Part shown: one piece after another, positions 1 to 7,767 of the stretch | How positions within the stretch are numbered: position 1 is the first letter of the stretch | How the letters are laid out: each line of letters opens with the position of its first letter | Assembly: GCF_000152905.1 (NCBI RefSeq) | Contig: NZ_AAMY01000002.1 | Location: 62,001-126,000 of the forward strand | Direction of reading: 5' to 3' | DNA length: 64,000 bases | DNA from: Nitrobacter sp. Nb-311A | Lineage (GTDB): Bacteria; Pseudomonadota; Alphaproteobacteria; Rhizobiales; Xanthobacteraceae | Program-made: the position numbers and the translations under genes | The notes under the pieces: generated by a model | Databases searched by the model: none | What the model saw: the letters and a program-made list of their open reading frames with translations, nothing else | What the model was told of the DNA's origin: nothing

Positions 1-810
1 ACGGCCGCGCCGCACGACGCCGTATTCGACGATCTGCTCCATGACCTGCCGTGCCATATTGATCGGTACAGCAAAGCCGATTCCGATATTGCCGCCGCCC
101 GGTGAAATGATCGCGGTGTTGATTCCGACGAGTTCGCCCTTCAAATTGATCAATGCTCCGCCAGAGTTGCCTGGATTGATTGGCGCGTCAGTTTGAATGA
201 AGTCCTCGTAGCCATGCTTGCCAAGGCCGGTGCGACCCAGCGCGCTGACAAGGCCGGAGGTCACCGTCTGACCCAGGCCGAAGGGGTTGCCGACGGCTAT
301 CACGAAGTCGCCGACCTCCAGTTTGTCGCTGTCGCCCAACCGGATAGCCTTGAGATTGTTTCCGCGCTTGATCTGGAGCACCGCGATATCGGTTCCTGGA
401 TCGCGCCCGATCAGCCTGGCCGAGAATCTTCTGCCGTCTTTTGTCGTGATTTGAGCCGTCGATATTTGCGCCACGACATGGTTGGCGGTGAGGATATATC
501 CGCGTTGCGCATCGACAATGACGCCCGATCCCGTGGCCTGGACCTCTCTCTCCAGTTGTCGCGGCAAGTCAAAAAATTCGCGAAAGAAAGGATCGCGATA
601 AAGGGGATTGTCCTCCTTCACGCGGCCACGAACGGAGATATTCACAACCGCCGGCGTGACTTCGCGTACCAGCGGAGCAAGTGTCGGGACCCGCCCACTA
701 CCCAGATCGGGGATTTGAGCCGCGGCTGGACACCACGGCAGCAACGTTCCGATAATGATCAAGGTGAGAAGAATAGGCCGCAATGCTGCGGATGGACGTA
801 TCGTAATCAT
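1..810 (-). CDS. HtrA/DegP-type serine protease (truncated by window edge)
   Basis: Periplasmic trypsin-like protease of the HtrA/DegP family, which degrades or refolds damaged envelope proteins. I translated it from the minus strand; it runs off the window at base 1, so only 270 N-terminal residues are present and any PDZ domains lie outside. A signal peptide covers about residues 1-32. The catalytic triad is visible: His111 in TANHVV, Asp141 in GTDIAVLQI and Ser216 in GNSGGAL. The ATG at 810 gives the complete signal peptide. It has no operon partner inside the window. Family assignment is secure; which paralogue (DegP, DegQ, DegS-like) cannot be said without the C-terminus. Confidence 0.9.
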   Translation of the reverse strand, partial: MITIRPSAALRPILLTLIIIGTLLPWCPAAAQIPDLGSGRVPTLAPLVREVTPAVVNISVRGRVKEDNPLYRDPFFREFFDLPRQLEREVQATGSGVIVDAQRGYILTANHVVAQISTAQITTKDGRRFSARLIGRDPGTDIAVLQIKRGNNLKAIRLGDSDKLEVGDFVIAVGNPFGLGQTVTSGLVSALGRTGLGKHGYEDFIQTDAPINPGNSGGALINLKGELVGINTAIISPGGGNIGIGFAVPINMARQVMEQIVEYGVVRRGR

Positions 811-1199
811 CACGTCGTTAGCCGGTCGGTGTAGATGGCGATTATGTTAGGTTGGGAGCAAATCGAGACGCAGGCGGTCACCCGGGAAGTGAGTTGCAGT
901 TGTTTCTAAATCTGCGCGCTGGATTATCTTGGAATCACAATTTCGACTGCAAGCCCCGGATTCTGGATGTAGGGCTGCCGTGCACTCCTGGCGCTCATGA
1001 AACAATCGTTGGGCCAAAGACTTGGCCGGAACTCAGCAGTCTTGATCCGGCGCGGTAAAAATTTTGCGACGATCTCTTGAACTCGATTTTTCCGTTCCGA
1101 GGTGATTTTCGCATCCGCCGGCTGGGCAGATTTGTGTATGTCAATGTTCGCCTGACTTCGAAACGCGTAGCTGTGCGGCTCTATGAGAGGAACTCGGCT
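811..1199. other. Intergenic stretch, nothing supported
   Basis: About 390 bp between the protease start and the 3' end of the thioredoxin-fold gene. Short open frames here lack ribosome-binding sites and protein-like composition. It should contain the promoter of the protease, but I see no site clear enough to call. Confidence 0.5.
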
Positions 1200-1754
1200 T
1201 TATCCATCTTTCCATTTGATCGAGCAGCCAAGAGATGGGTTTTGATCAGCCGGCGCCATACCGGTTCTCGCAATCGCGCGCATGGCCTCAACCAACTCTC
1301 GGGGCGCCTCCGCACGGGGCGGATCCTTGCGGCCTTCGTCGAGCCGGCCGCGGTACTTGAGCTTGCGGTCGGCGCTGTAACCGAAGAAGTCCGGCGTACA
1401 CACCGCCCCATACGCCCGCGCGACTGCTTGGGTCTCGTCGTGCAGATAAGGAAACGGGAAACTGTGAGCCTTGGCGAAATGCTTCATGTTCTCAAATGAA
1501 TCTTCGGGATAGTTCGCGCCATCGTTCGAGCAAATCGCCACAAAGCCAATGCCCTCCGACAGCAGCACCCGCGCGTCCGCAACCATGCGATCGATCACCG
1601 CTTTGACATAGGGGCAATGGTTGCAGATGAAGACGACGACCGTGCCCTTTCCGCCCGCAAGGTCGTCCAGTGAGTAAGTCTTTCCGTCGGTTGCCGGAAG
1701 CCGGAACTCCGGCGCAGGCGTGTCGAAAGTAACCTGGTCGGCTGTCATCGCCAT
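1200..1754 (-). CDS. Thioredoxin-fold (AhpC/TSA-redoxin type) protein
   Basis: A 184-residue soluble redox protein of the AhpC/TSA-Redoxin superfamily, probably a cytoplasmic thiol oxidoreductase. The N-terminal APEFRLPATDGK block followed by VVVFICNHCPYVKAVIDR is typical of this group; Cys-Asn-His-Cys forms the CXXC active site near residues 44-47. The start at 1754 has a strong Shine-Dalgarno (AAGGAG) about 7 bases upstream; the second Met (residue 3) is a less likely start. It is monocistronic. Substrate unknown. It could act as a peroxiredoxin-like enzyme, but the CXXC suggests disulfide reductase activity. Confidence 0.85.
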   Translation of the reverse strand: MAMTADQVTFDTPAPEFRLPATDGKTYSLDDLAGGKGTVVVFICNHCPYVKAVIDRMVADARVLLSEGIGFVAICSNDGANYPEDSFENMKHFAKAHSFPFPYLHDETQAVARAYGAVCTPDFFGYSADRKLKYRGRLDEGRKDPPRAEAPRELVEAMRAIARTGMAPADQNPSLGCSIKWKDG

Positions 1755-2157
1755 GTCGCGTCTCCTTGTCGCCGAAAGAGAAATATGTGATCGGTTTCGA
1801 AGTTTGATTCCTTCGGCTTCCGGACGGTAACCCCCATCTCCCTGCCTTGTAGAAGGTCAGAAGGTCGCACCTGCTGATGCCGTGTTTGCATTAAAACGTC
1901 CTCATTCTGTGCTGCCGGCTCTACAAGGAAGACGCGCTACGCGGTTTTGCCGACGTGATGCTCAGCGGCGGAGTAGTCGTTGGCCCGGTGAAGGTCTCTC
2001 CGATCTTCTTACGCTAACGACAGACTTGGCGGCGCGGGTCGGCCCGGAGGAAGGTCCGGCCTGGCTAAGCTCATCGGAGGGCCTGACTGAACAAGAACGG
2101 ACCACGTTGGATACTCCCGACAAGGAAGGCCCGGCGGAAGCCGAGCCTTTCTTCTCA
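1755..2157. other. Intergenic stretch, nothing supported
   Basis: About 400 bp separating two minus-strand genes. Long open frames on the plus strand (from about 1882) cover both this gap and the small secreted gene, but they have arginine/serine-rich out-of-frame composition and I do not accept them. No convincing hairpin or repeat was seen. Confidence 0.4.
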
Positions 2158-2433
2158 TCACCAGCCGTACCAGTACGGGTAAACCGGCGGATAGGTGCGG
2201 ACCACCCGATACGGCGGACCATAATAATAGGGAGGCGGGCCATAGACCGGTGGCCTATAGTAGACTGGGGGTGCCGCTGCGGCGGCCAGTGTCCCCGCAA
2301 CCAACCCAAAAGCAACTCCTGGAGCGATTCCAGGACCACCCCAGTAGTGATGACGCCAATGAGCCGATGCCGGTGCAACCGTCCCGATGAGGAGCATTGC
2401 TGCCGCGGCGATTCCAAGAGCAAGCTTTCTCAT
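2158..2433 (-). CDS. Small exported Tyr/Pro-rich protein
   Basis: A 91-residue protein of unknown function. The first 24 residues form a signal peptide (MRKLALGIAAAAMLLIG, cleaved near ASA-HW). The mature part holds a Gly/Ala-rich hydrophobic segment and then a tail dense in Pro and Tyr (PPVYYRPP, PPYYYGPP), typical of small periplasmic or envelope proteins in Bradyrhizobiaceae. The frame is open 26 codons further upstream, but the ATG at 2433 is preceded by a GAGG motif and begins exactly at the signal peptide, so I place the start there. No conserved catalytic residues. Confidence 0.7.
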   Translation of the reverse strand: MRKLALGIAAAAMLLIGTVAPASAHWRHHYWGGPGIAPGVAFGLVAGTLAAAAAPPVYYRPPVYGPPPYYYGPPYRVVRTYPPVYPYWYGW

Positions 2434-2684
2434 GTTCACTACCTCACTTACCTTCAAAGACGTCCGCAAAAGCGGGCGGCTGTATTCCCTTTCCAAGCTT
2501 CGTTTCGCCAAACCGCAGTCCGGCTAGAGGTTCAAGTTAGAACCGTAAGCGCCCACTTCAAGTCTTTCTCGCACGCTTCCGACGAACCAACATTCGGATC
2601 GTGCACCCGCGCTGCTTGATCTGCTGAGTCACCATCTGCTGGCGGGCGCGGCGAGAGCGGCGACGTCCGGTATGGCGAACTCGT

Positions 2685-3119
2685 CTATTTGGTCTGGTTG
2701 TGGGCGCCGCCGGGACGCGAGATGCCCGTCAGCGCTCCGCCTGCCGCACCGTCGTCTGAATTCACGGCAATGTCGCCCAGCGAGAGGATGCCTACCAATT
2801 GCTTGTCGCGATTGAGGACCGGCAGGCGGCGCACCTGAATGTCACCCATATTGTGCGTCACCTCATCGATATTCTGATCGTCGAAGCAGTATTTGACATC
2901 ATCGGTCATGACCTCGCGCACTTTGGTTTGCGGCCCTTTGCCTTGGGCTACCGCGCGCATCGCAATGTCGCGGTCGGTGATCATCCCAACAAGGCGATTG
3001 TTTTCGCCGACGGGCAACGCGCCGGCATCGAGGTCAAACATGAGCCGCGCAGCTTGCTCGATGGTTTCATTGGCGTTGGCAACGCGCACATCGCGCGTCA
3101 TAGCTTCCTGCACTTGCAT
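2685..3119 (-). CDS. CBS-domain pair protein
   Basis: A 144-residue stand-alone CBS-pair (Bateman module) protein. Residues 1-60 are the first CBS motif (VQEAMTRDVRVANANETIEQAA, LVGMITDRDIAMRAVA) and residues 66-125 the second (VREVMTDDVKYCFDDQNIDEV, LVGILSLGDIAV). Such proteins bind adenine nucleotides and report energy or stress state; the partner is not indicated by neighbours. The start at 3119 is supported by AGGAG about 8 bases upstream. The tail after residue 125 is Gly-rich and probably disordered. Family assignment is firm, role unknown. Confidence 0.9.
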   Translation of the reverse strand: MQVQEAMTRDVRVANANETIEQAARLMFDLDAGALPVGENNRLVGMITDRDIAMRAVAQGKGPQTKVREVMTDDVKYCFDDQNIDEVTHNMGDIQVRRLPVLNRDKQLVGILSLGDIAVNSDDGAAGGALTGISRPGGAHNQTK

Positions 3120-3340
3120 TGCGGAACTCCTATTTCTGGATCGGCCTCGACGGAAATGCCGGACTCGGCATCAGGCGCTCCACCGATACCTTGGGAACGA
3201 TTCGAGTACCCGAGGGTTCCTCATTCGCTGGCTTTTTGCGTCTGAACGATATGAGACCGTTTTAGTGCGGCGACGTGATCGGTGCCGATCTCAAGCTCAT
3301 TACGAGGATGCGGACGTTCGGGAGCTACGCTTGGCATTCC

Positions 3341-3757
3341 ATGAAATCAATTCGAGTATCTGAAGTGATCGAAATTCTACCAAGCCCAGACAATGTCTTT
3401 GCGATCCACGTGTCAGGAAGGCTGACCGGCGAGGACTATGATCGGATGCTGGCTGCGATCGAAGCAAAACTGAAAGCGCATGAGCGCATCTTCATGTTTG
3501 TTGACATGATAGGCTTCGACGACATGACGGCAGAGGCATTCCGCAAGGACATATCCTACAGTTTTGGGAAACTCGGCGAATGGCATCGGTTTGCTCGCAA
3601 TGCGCTTGTCACCGACAAACAGTGGATGAAACTGCTCGCCAAGGCCGCGGCGCTGTTCTTGCCGCAGCTCCAGATTCAGACCTTCGAGCCTTCAGACCGT
3701 GATGCCGCGTGGGCCTGGCTGACCGGCGCTTCGTCAAGCAGACCGACTTCTGGATAG
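3341..3757 (+). CDS. SpoIIAA-like (STAS-fold) protein
   Basis: A 138-residue protein resembling the SpoIIAA-like family. The core shows the usual pattern: FAIHVSGRLTGEDYDRM, then IFMFVDMIGFDDMTAEA, KLGEWHRFARNALVTDKQWMK and a C-terminal FEPSDRDAAWAWL. The frame opens at 3275, but residues before MKSIRVSEVIEILP do not fit the family, so I choose the ATG at 3341; 3308 is an alternative. These proteins are soluble STAS-like domains with no proven reaction. It sits next to a CBS protein transcribed the opposite way; no operon. Confidence 0.75.
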   Translation: MKSIRVSEVIEILPSPDNVFAIHVSGRLTGEDYDRMLAAIEAKLKAHERIFMFVDMIGFDDMTAEAFRKDISYSFGKLGEWHRFARNALVTDKQWMKLLAKAAALFLPQLQIQTFEPSDRDAAWAWLTGASSSRPTSG

Positions 3758-3805
3758 GAGATAGGCCAGCCGATTCGGCGACACAGCAGGCCGTAACCCG
3801 CACCG

Positions 3806-3913
3806 TCATGTCGCGTACCGTAGGATTTTCTCCATCTTCTTGCCCTGCGGATTGAATTCCTTTTCGGAGTGATCGGTATCCAATCGGGACCCCGGAACCA
3901 GGTCCACACGCAT
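3806..3913 (-). pseudogene. Possible coding remnant (35 codons)
   Basis: A short minus-strand frame beginning MRVDLVPGSRLDTDHSEKEF and ending at a stop at 3806 has a plausible soluble-protein composition, unlike the two overlapping minus-strand frames. Upstream, another short stretch in a different frame (ending near 3957) also reads like protein. Together they suggest the decayed end of a gene just outside the element boundary. No family recognised. The whole 3758-4152 interval otherwise holds nothing I can support. Confidence 0.25.
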
Positions 3914-4152
3914 GACCGGTCGCGTAGGCAGATCCAACGCCGACTATGACGTGCCCAGCAATGTGCCTGGCGCAATGGCTTTGCTTGCCCCGGCGAGAAT
4001 TTTTGTGGACCCTTTCCGTCTCATCCATCCCCCAGCGGCCGGTGCTGCTGGACGATCGACCTGGACGCCAAATCGATATCAAAGCGCATATGCGCGGCAT
4101 GTGGGCAACACTTAGAGCCTGTTAGGAACTGATTGAATTTGCAATGAAACAA

Positions 4153-4202
4153 TGGCGCACCCGACACGATTCGAACGTGTGACCTTTGCCTTCGGAGGGC
4201 AA
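4153..4202 (-). other. Left attachment site: 50-bp copy of tRNA-Arg 3' end
   Basis: Fifty bases identical to the 3' part of the tRNA-Arg gene at 34230-34306, from the CCA end back into the anticodon stem. Identity stops abruptly at 4203. This is the outer att site of element 1 and probably the original 3' end of the tRNA, displaced by integration. Confidence 0.9.
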
Positions 4203-4220
4203 TGGTAGGCTTATTTCTGA

Positions 4221-4348
4221 TGCTTACCCGAAATTGCTTGGAATTTCCGAGTGCTAGAAATACAATAAATACCGGACGATTTTGAAGGCAACGGTCTTTC
4301 CGGTGATTTCTCCGGTTTACCGTCTCCTGCTTACCCGCTGCTTACCCG
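4221..4348 (+). repeat. Arm-type integrase sites, left end of element 1
   Basis: The decamer TGCTTACCCG occurs at 4221-4230, 4328-4337 and 4339-4348; the last two are spaced 11 bp, one helical turn, just before the integrase start. The same decamer returns at 24215-24224 at the other end of the element. This layout matches arm-binding sites of a tyrosine recombinase; the role is inferred from position. Confidence 0.7.
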
Positions 4349-4355
4349 GTATCAG

Positions 4356-5624
4356 ATGGTCAAGATCACCAAACGCGTTGTCGACGCTGCCGAGGCATCG
4401 GGCGCGGACCGGTTTGTCTGGGATGACGAATTGCCCGGGTTTGGGCTCCGCGTGAAGAAAAGCGGGGCCAAGTCCTTCCTCGTTCAGTATCGCAACGCCA
4501 ATGGCCGGAGCCGGCGGCTCACGGTGGGGCGATACGGTGTCCTGACAGTGGAGGAAGCCCGCAGGGCGGCGAAGATCAGCCTGGCTGATGTCTTGAAAGG
4601 CGTCGATCCGGCTGAAAACAAGAAACTCGATCGCGGGGCCATAACGATTGAGACGCTGTGTCGAGAATATCTCGACAAGGCCGAGCGCGGGCTGATCCTG
4701 ACACGCCGGGGCGAAGCCAAACGCAGATCAACTATCTACACCGACAAGGGACGTGTTGAGCGCCATATCGTCCCGATCTTGGGCAAGCGGACCGTCAAGG
4801 ATGTAACAACCGCAGATATCCGCCGCTTCCAACAGAGCGTGATCAGCGGCAAGACCGCCGCTGACATCAAGACCAAGAAGCGTGGCCGCGCCATTGTCAC
4901 AGGTGGTAAAGGCACCGCCGCTCGCACGATGGGATTGCTGGGTGGAATTTTGAGCTACGCCGTGAATGAGGGCTATCGGCCGGACAATCCGGCACGAGGC
5001 ATCATCCGGCCGAAGGACGAGACACGTGAGTGGCGTCTCGACGACGCCGGATATCGAGCCCTCGGGAAAAAGCTGACAGCAGCCGAAGCCAATGCCGTCA
5101 ACTGGCAACCGATCCTGATCATGCGAGTCATCGCGCTCACTGGATGCCGCCGGGGTGAAATAGAGAGGTTGCTGAAAACCGAGATTGATTTTGCCCGCAG
5201 CGCCCTTCGGCTTGGCGACAGCAAGACGGGCAAGAGCATCCGGCCAATCGGATCGGCCGCTATCGCCGTTCTGAAACAGGCCTGTGAGAAATCCAAATCC
5301 AAATACGTCTTCTCGGCGCTGACGAATGAGAAAAAGCGTTACGTCGGATTGCCAAAGGCTCTCGCCAGCATTGTTGGCGATGCCGTGCCCGGCCTGACAC
5401 CGCATGGCTTGCGTCATTCGTTCAGTTCGACGGCCGAGGATTTGGGCTTTTCGCTGCCGACGATCAAGGCGCTCTTGGGCCATGCTGGAGGCAGCGTGAC
5501 TGAAGGATATATCCACAAAATCGACACTGCTCTGGTTGCGGCGGCGGATCGAATCGCGAGTCATATCGAAACAGCAATGACTGGGAAGAAGGCGGAGAAG
5601 GTTGTCCAGCTTCGGACGACCTAA
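4356..5624 (+). CDS. int: Tyrosine integrase of element 1 (P4-like, DUF4102 N-terminus)
   Basis: Site-specific tyrosine recombinase of 422 residues that would integrate and excise element 1 at tRNA-Arg. Residues 1-90 are the DUF4102-type arm-binding domain ([35 protein letters not shown]). The catalytic domain shows Arg in ALTGCRRGE (about 265), His350 and Arg353 in HGLRHSF, the LLGHA motif and the nucleophile Tyr385 in TEGYIH; all expected residues are present, so it looks intact. The ATG at 4356 lies 7 bases after a pair of arm-type repeats, so integrase binding could repress its own expression. It lies 150 bp inside the left att site. Confidence 0.95.
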   Translation: MVKITKRVVDAAEASGADRFVWDDELPGFGLRVKKSGAKSFLVQYRNANGRSRRLTVGRYGVLTVEEARRAAKISLADVLKGVDPAENKKLDRGAITIETLCREYLDKAERGLILTRRGEAKRRSTIYTDKGRVERHIVPILGKRTVKDVTTADIRRFQQSVISGKTAADIKTKKRGRAIVTGGKGTAARTMGLLGGILSYAVNEGYRPDNPARGIIRPKDETREWRLDDAGYRALGKKLTAAEANAVNWQPILIMRVIALTGCRRGEIERLLKTEIDFARSALRLGDSKTGKSIRPIGSAAIAVLKQACEKSKSKYVFSALTNEKKRYVGLPKALASIVGDAVPGLTPHGLRHSFSSTAEDLGFSLPTIKALLGHAGGSVTEGYIHKIDTALVAAADRIASHIETAMTGKKAEKVVQLRTT

Positions 5625-5717
5625 TGAACCGGCATGGCTAGGGTAGCTCCCGAAAAGCCAGTACCGCACTGGCCTGCCGCGTCGTCAACATGCGGATGCT
5701 CCGAGCGGAGGGGCGGT

Positions 5718-6365
5718 ATGAATGACGAAATAAGCATGTACGCGCCAAAGTTTTTTGAGGCGTGGGAAAGAATGGTGGTGAGTATTGAAAACACATTCCG
5801 TTACGTCGGTGACAGTTCGGAGGAAGAGCGTCCGCGTGCTCTGCAACAGTCACGGTACGTCCTTGCTAGCTTAGCCGTGGCACAACTTTTTAAGGACCTC
5901 GACCAACGGGAGCTCGCTTCTCATTTTCATATTCTTGCGGAGGCGATGCAGGACTTAGTTGATGGTATCCCTCATCCGCTCTTCAAGGTTGAAACTCAAC
6001 CCCGCCGCGGACGACACAATAATACAAGCGCTGTATGGCGCATTCAGTCGAGCCTCTGCGTCGGCATTCGCTTCATGATTGCCGGGGGAGTTACAGAAGA
6101 TGAAGCTGTTTCTTTCGTTATGAAGAAGCACAAAAACTCCTTCAAGAAACTTCTGCGGCCGGGCGCCGGGTTACGTAGTTCGATCAATTCGTGGCTGAAA
6201 AAATTTGAGACAGAGGATGTAAGCAACGACATTGCGCTTAATGCCTATAAGATTGGCATTTCCCGCGTTCCAGAGGCGATGGATAAGTTTCCCGGCGAGC
6301 ACCTCAGAGCGGCAGCTGAAAAGATGGTGGCCGATGCGGCTACTCGCGCAAATCAGCTTCCCTGA
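5718..6365 (+). CDS. Hypothetical protein beside the integrase
   Basis: A 215-residue soluble, mostly helical protein that I do not recognise. The frame opens at 5634, but the ATG at 5718 follows GGAGGGGCGGT, a good Shine-Dalgarno, so I start there. It has no signal peptide or membrane segment. Basic stretches (RRGRHNNTS; KKHKNSFKKLLRPG) in the centre could contact nucleic acid. It is more AT-rich than the integrase and lies between the integrase and the early small-protein operon, a usual place for element cargo or regulatory genes. Function unknown. Confidence 0.6.
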   Translation: MNDEISMYAPKFFEAWERMVVSIENTFRYVGDSSEEERPRALQQSRYVLASLAVAQLFKDLDQRELASHFHILAEAMQDLVDGIPHPLFKVETQPRRGRHNNTSAVWRIQSSLCVGIRFMIAGGVTEDEAVSFVMKKHKNSFKKLLRPGAGLRSSINSWLKKFETEDVSNDIALNAYKIGISRVPEAMDKFPGEHLRAAAEKMVADAATRANQLP

Positions 6366-6420
6366 ATCTAAATGCCTATTTAGGCGCGAGCTTTTCTTTC
6401 TAATCCTCTAATTTAGATTC
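6364..6420. promoter_or_regulatory. Inverted repeat upstream of the early operon
   Basis: GAATCTAAAT (6364-6373) and its exact complement ATTTAGATTC (6411-6420) lie 37 bp apart in an AT-rich gap ahead of the first small DNA-binding gene. A smaller dyad (AAAT...ATTT) sits in the left arm. This could be an operator or a terminator for the upstream gene; there is no U-run, so I favour a regulatory site. Confidence 0.35.
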
Positions 6421-6477
6421 CGGTACCCAGAGCCATCTTCCCCGCATCGCGGAATTGCTCCGCATTGCGAGGACACG

Positions 6478-6741
6478 ATGGAAATTTCTCTTGAAGACAA
6501 CCACGGCGCAGACCGCTTCCTGCGGCGGAAGGAAGCCGCTCAATATGTAACGGCGACTTACGGCTTTCCGTGCTCGCCGAACACGCTCGCCAAACTGGCC
6601 TGCGTCAGTTCTGACGGCCCGCCCTTTCGAATGGCTGGCCGCATTCCCCTTTATCCGCAAGACGGCCTGGATTCGTGGGCTCGCAGCAAGATCGGGCCTC
6701 TCGTTCGCTCGACCTCTGAGCACGCGCGCCACGCCGCGTAA
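6478..6741 (+). CDS. Small helix-turn-helix protein, AlpA/excisionase-like
   Basis: An 87-residue protein with an N-terminal RFLRRKEAAQYVTATYGFPCSP block reminiscent of the helix-turn-helix of AlpA or excisionase-type winged-helix proteins (RRKEAAQYV is the typical recognition segment) and a wing-like segment (GPPFRMAGRIPLYPQDGLDSW). Start at 6478 is supported by GAGGA 5 bases upstream. It leads a chain of tightly packed small genes running to 11449, so it may be the directionality factor or an early regulator of element 1. Confidence 0.65.
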   Translation: MEISLEDNHGADRFLRRKEAAQYVTATYGFPCSPNTLAKLACVSSDGPPFRMAGRIPLYPQDGLDSWARSKIGPLVRSTSEHARHAA

Positions 6742-6827
6742 CCGACCTTGTCCTCAAATGACGAAGCCGGCTGCGCTACTCCCCTGGAAAGGTTCGCGCT
6801 CACCGGCTTCATGCATAGGAACTTCGC

Positions 6828-7034
6828 ATGAAGATTGTACGCAAGCGGCCCTCTCGCCGCAACTCTCTAAGGGCCAGTCAGCCAGATTTGTTTTCTTGGC
6901 ACTCGACTCCCATGCTTCACACCGCTCCGACCGCTGTCCGAAAGCTCGCGCAGCGCTACGGCATCACCGTCCCGCACGCCCTCGTCGTCGCGCGCCTCGC
7001 CGGTCTCGGTATTGAGACGGAGGCGAGGCAATGA
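6828..7034 (+). CDS. Small hypothetical protein of the replication operon
   Basis: A 68-residue basic protein. Residues 30-60 (PTAVRKLAQRYGITVPHALVVARLAGLG) could form a helix-turn-helix: many alphaproteobacterial elements carry such a gene just before their replication module. Its TGA overlaps the ATG of the next gene (ATGA at 7031), indicating translational coupling. A competing frame from 6758 overlaps it in another phase but has no such coupling, so I prefer this one. Confidence 0.55.
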   Translation: MKIVRKRPSRRNSLRASQPDLFSWHSTPMLHTAPTAVRKLAQRYGITVPHALVVARLAGLGIETEARQ

Positions 7035-7309
7035 GCAACAAAATCACCATCCGTTTGCCTGATGGTCGACGCCAGACGTTCGAAGGGCGGGAAGCGTGGA
7101 CATTACGCCACCTCGTTAATGCCGGGCCTACTGGCATCACAACGCTGGAGCAACCCGCGCCGCGCTGGTCGCACTACGTGTTCAAGCTCCGGAAGGCCGG
7201 GCTCGTCATCAGCACCGATCGCGAATCTCATAGTGGTCCATACCCGGGCAGTCATGGCCGCTACCGCCTTGAAACTCCGGTGACCATCGTTTCGGAGGAT
7301 GCGGCATGA
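7031..7309 (+). CDS. Winged-helix-like small protein
   Basis: A 92-residue protein with the pattern of a winged-helix domain: TLRHLVNAGPTGITTLEQP, then SHYVFKLRKAGLVISTDRE, then a GSHGRYRLE wing strand. It is coupled to both neighbours by 4-bp overlaps (ATGA at 7031 and 7306). DNA binding is inferred from the fold pattern; the target is unknown. It probably serves element replication or regulation. Confidence 0.65.
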   Translation: MSNKITIRLPDGRRQTFEGREAWTLRHLVNAGPTGITTLEQPAPRWSHYVFKLRKAGLVISTDRESHSGPYPGSHGRYRLETPVTIVSEDAA

Positions 7310-7767
7310 TTGGCATCCTCAATGTGTCAGTACCGCGTGAGCGCTTCACTCACGCGATCCAACATGGGCCGGAGCATCTTCGGCCCACCATGGGCGCGGC
7401 CCGGGATCACGGCGTAGGTGTTTGCGTCGTGCCTCAAGGTGCAGAGAGGTTCAATCCGCCGCGCAAGCGTCCGAACATCGTCATCGTCGGTGACGACATG
7501 CACGAGGCCAGAGGGCCGACCGCCTTTCATCGGAAATCGCTTGTTCGCTTCATCAAGCGGGCGAGTGGAGCAGTCATCGTGTCATGCGCGCCATTGACGG
7601 CCGCCTATGCCGCAGCCGCAACCAATGCAGCGTTGTTTCGGCAAGACATTCTGATTGTCGAGACCCGGCTGAAGTTTGAGCCGGCATGGAAAACCTTCGT
7701 TGAGGCCCATCATCCGGGCATTGCGCTGCTGCTCTGTACCGTCGAACCGCAGGGAGGCGTACAGTAA
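7306..7767 (+). CDS. Hypothetical protein preceding the primase-helicase
   Basis: A 153-residue soluble protein. The centre RPNIVIVGDDMHEARGPTAF resembles a Rossmann-type beta strand followed by acidic residues, and SGAVIVSCAPLTAAYAAAATNAAL suggests an alternating alpha/beta fold. I do not recognise a family. It is translationally coupled upstream (ATGA) and downstream (TAATG at 7765-7769) to the primase-helicase, so it is likely an accessory of the replication module. Confidence 0.6.
   Translation: MIGILNVSVPRERFTHAIQHGPEHLRPTMGAARDHGVGVCVVPQGAERFNPPRKRPNIVIVGDDMHEARGPTAFHRKSLVRFIKRASGAVIVSCAPLTAAYAAAATNAALFRQDILIVETRLKFEPAWKTFVEAHHPGIALLLCTVEPQGGVQ

Noticed and set aside
1077-1499. 140-codon plus-strand frame over the thioredoxin-fold gene
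   Set aside because: Complete overlap with a recognisable redox protein on the other strand; no supporting signals.
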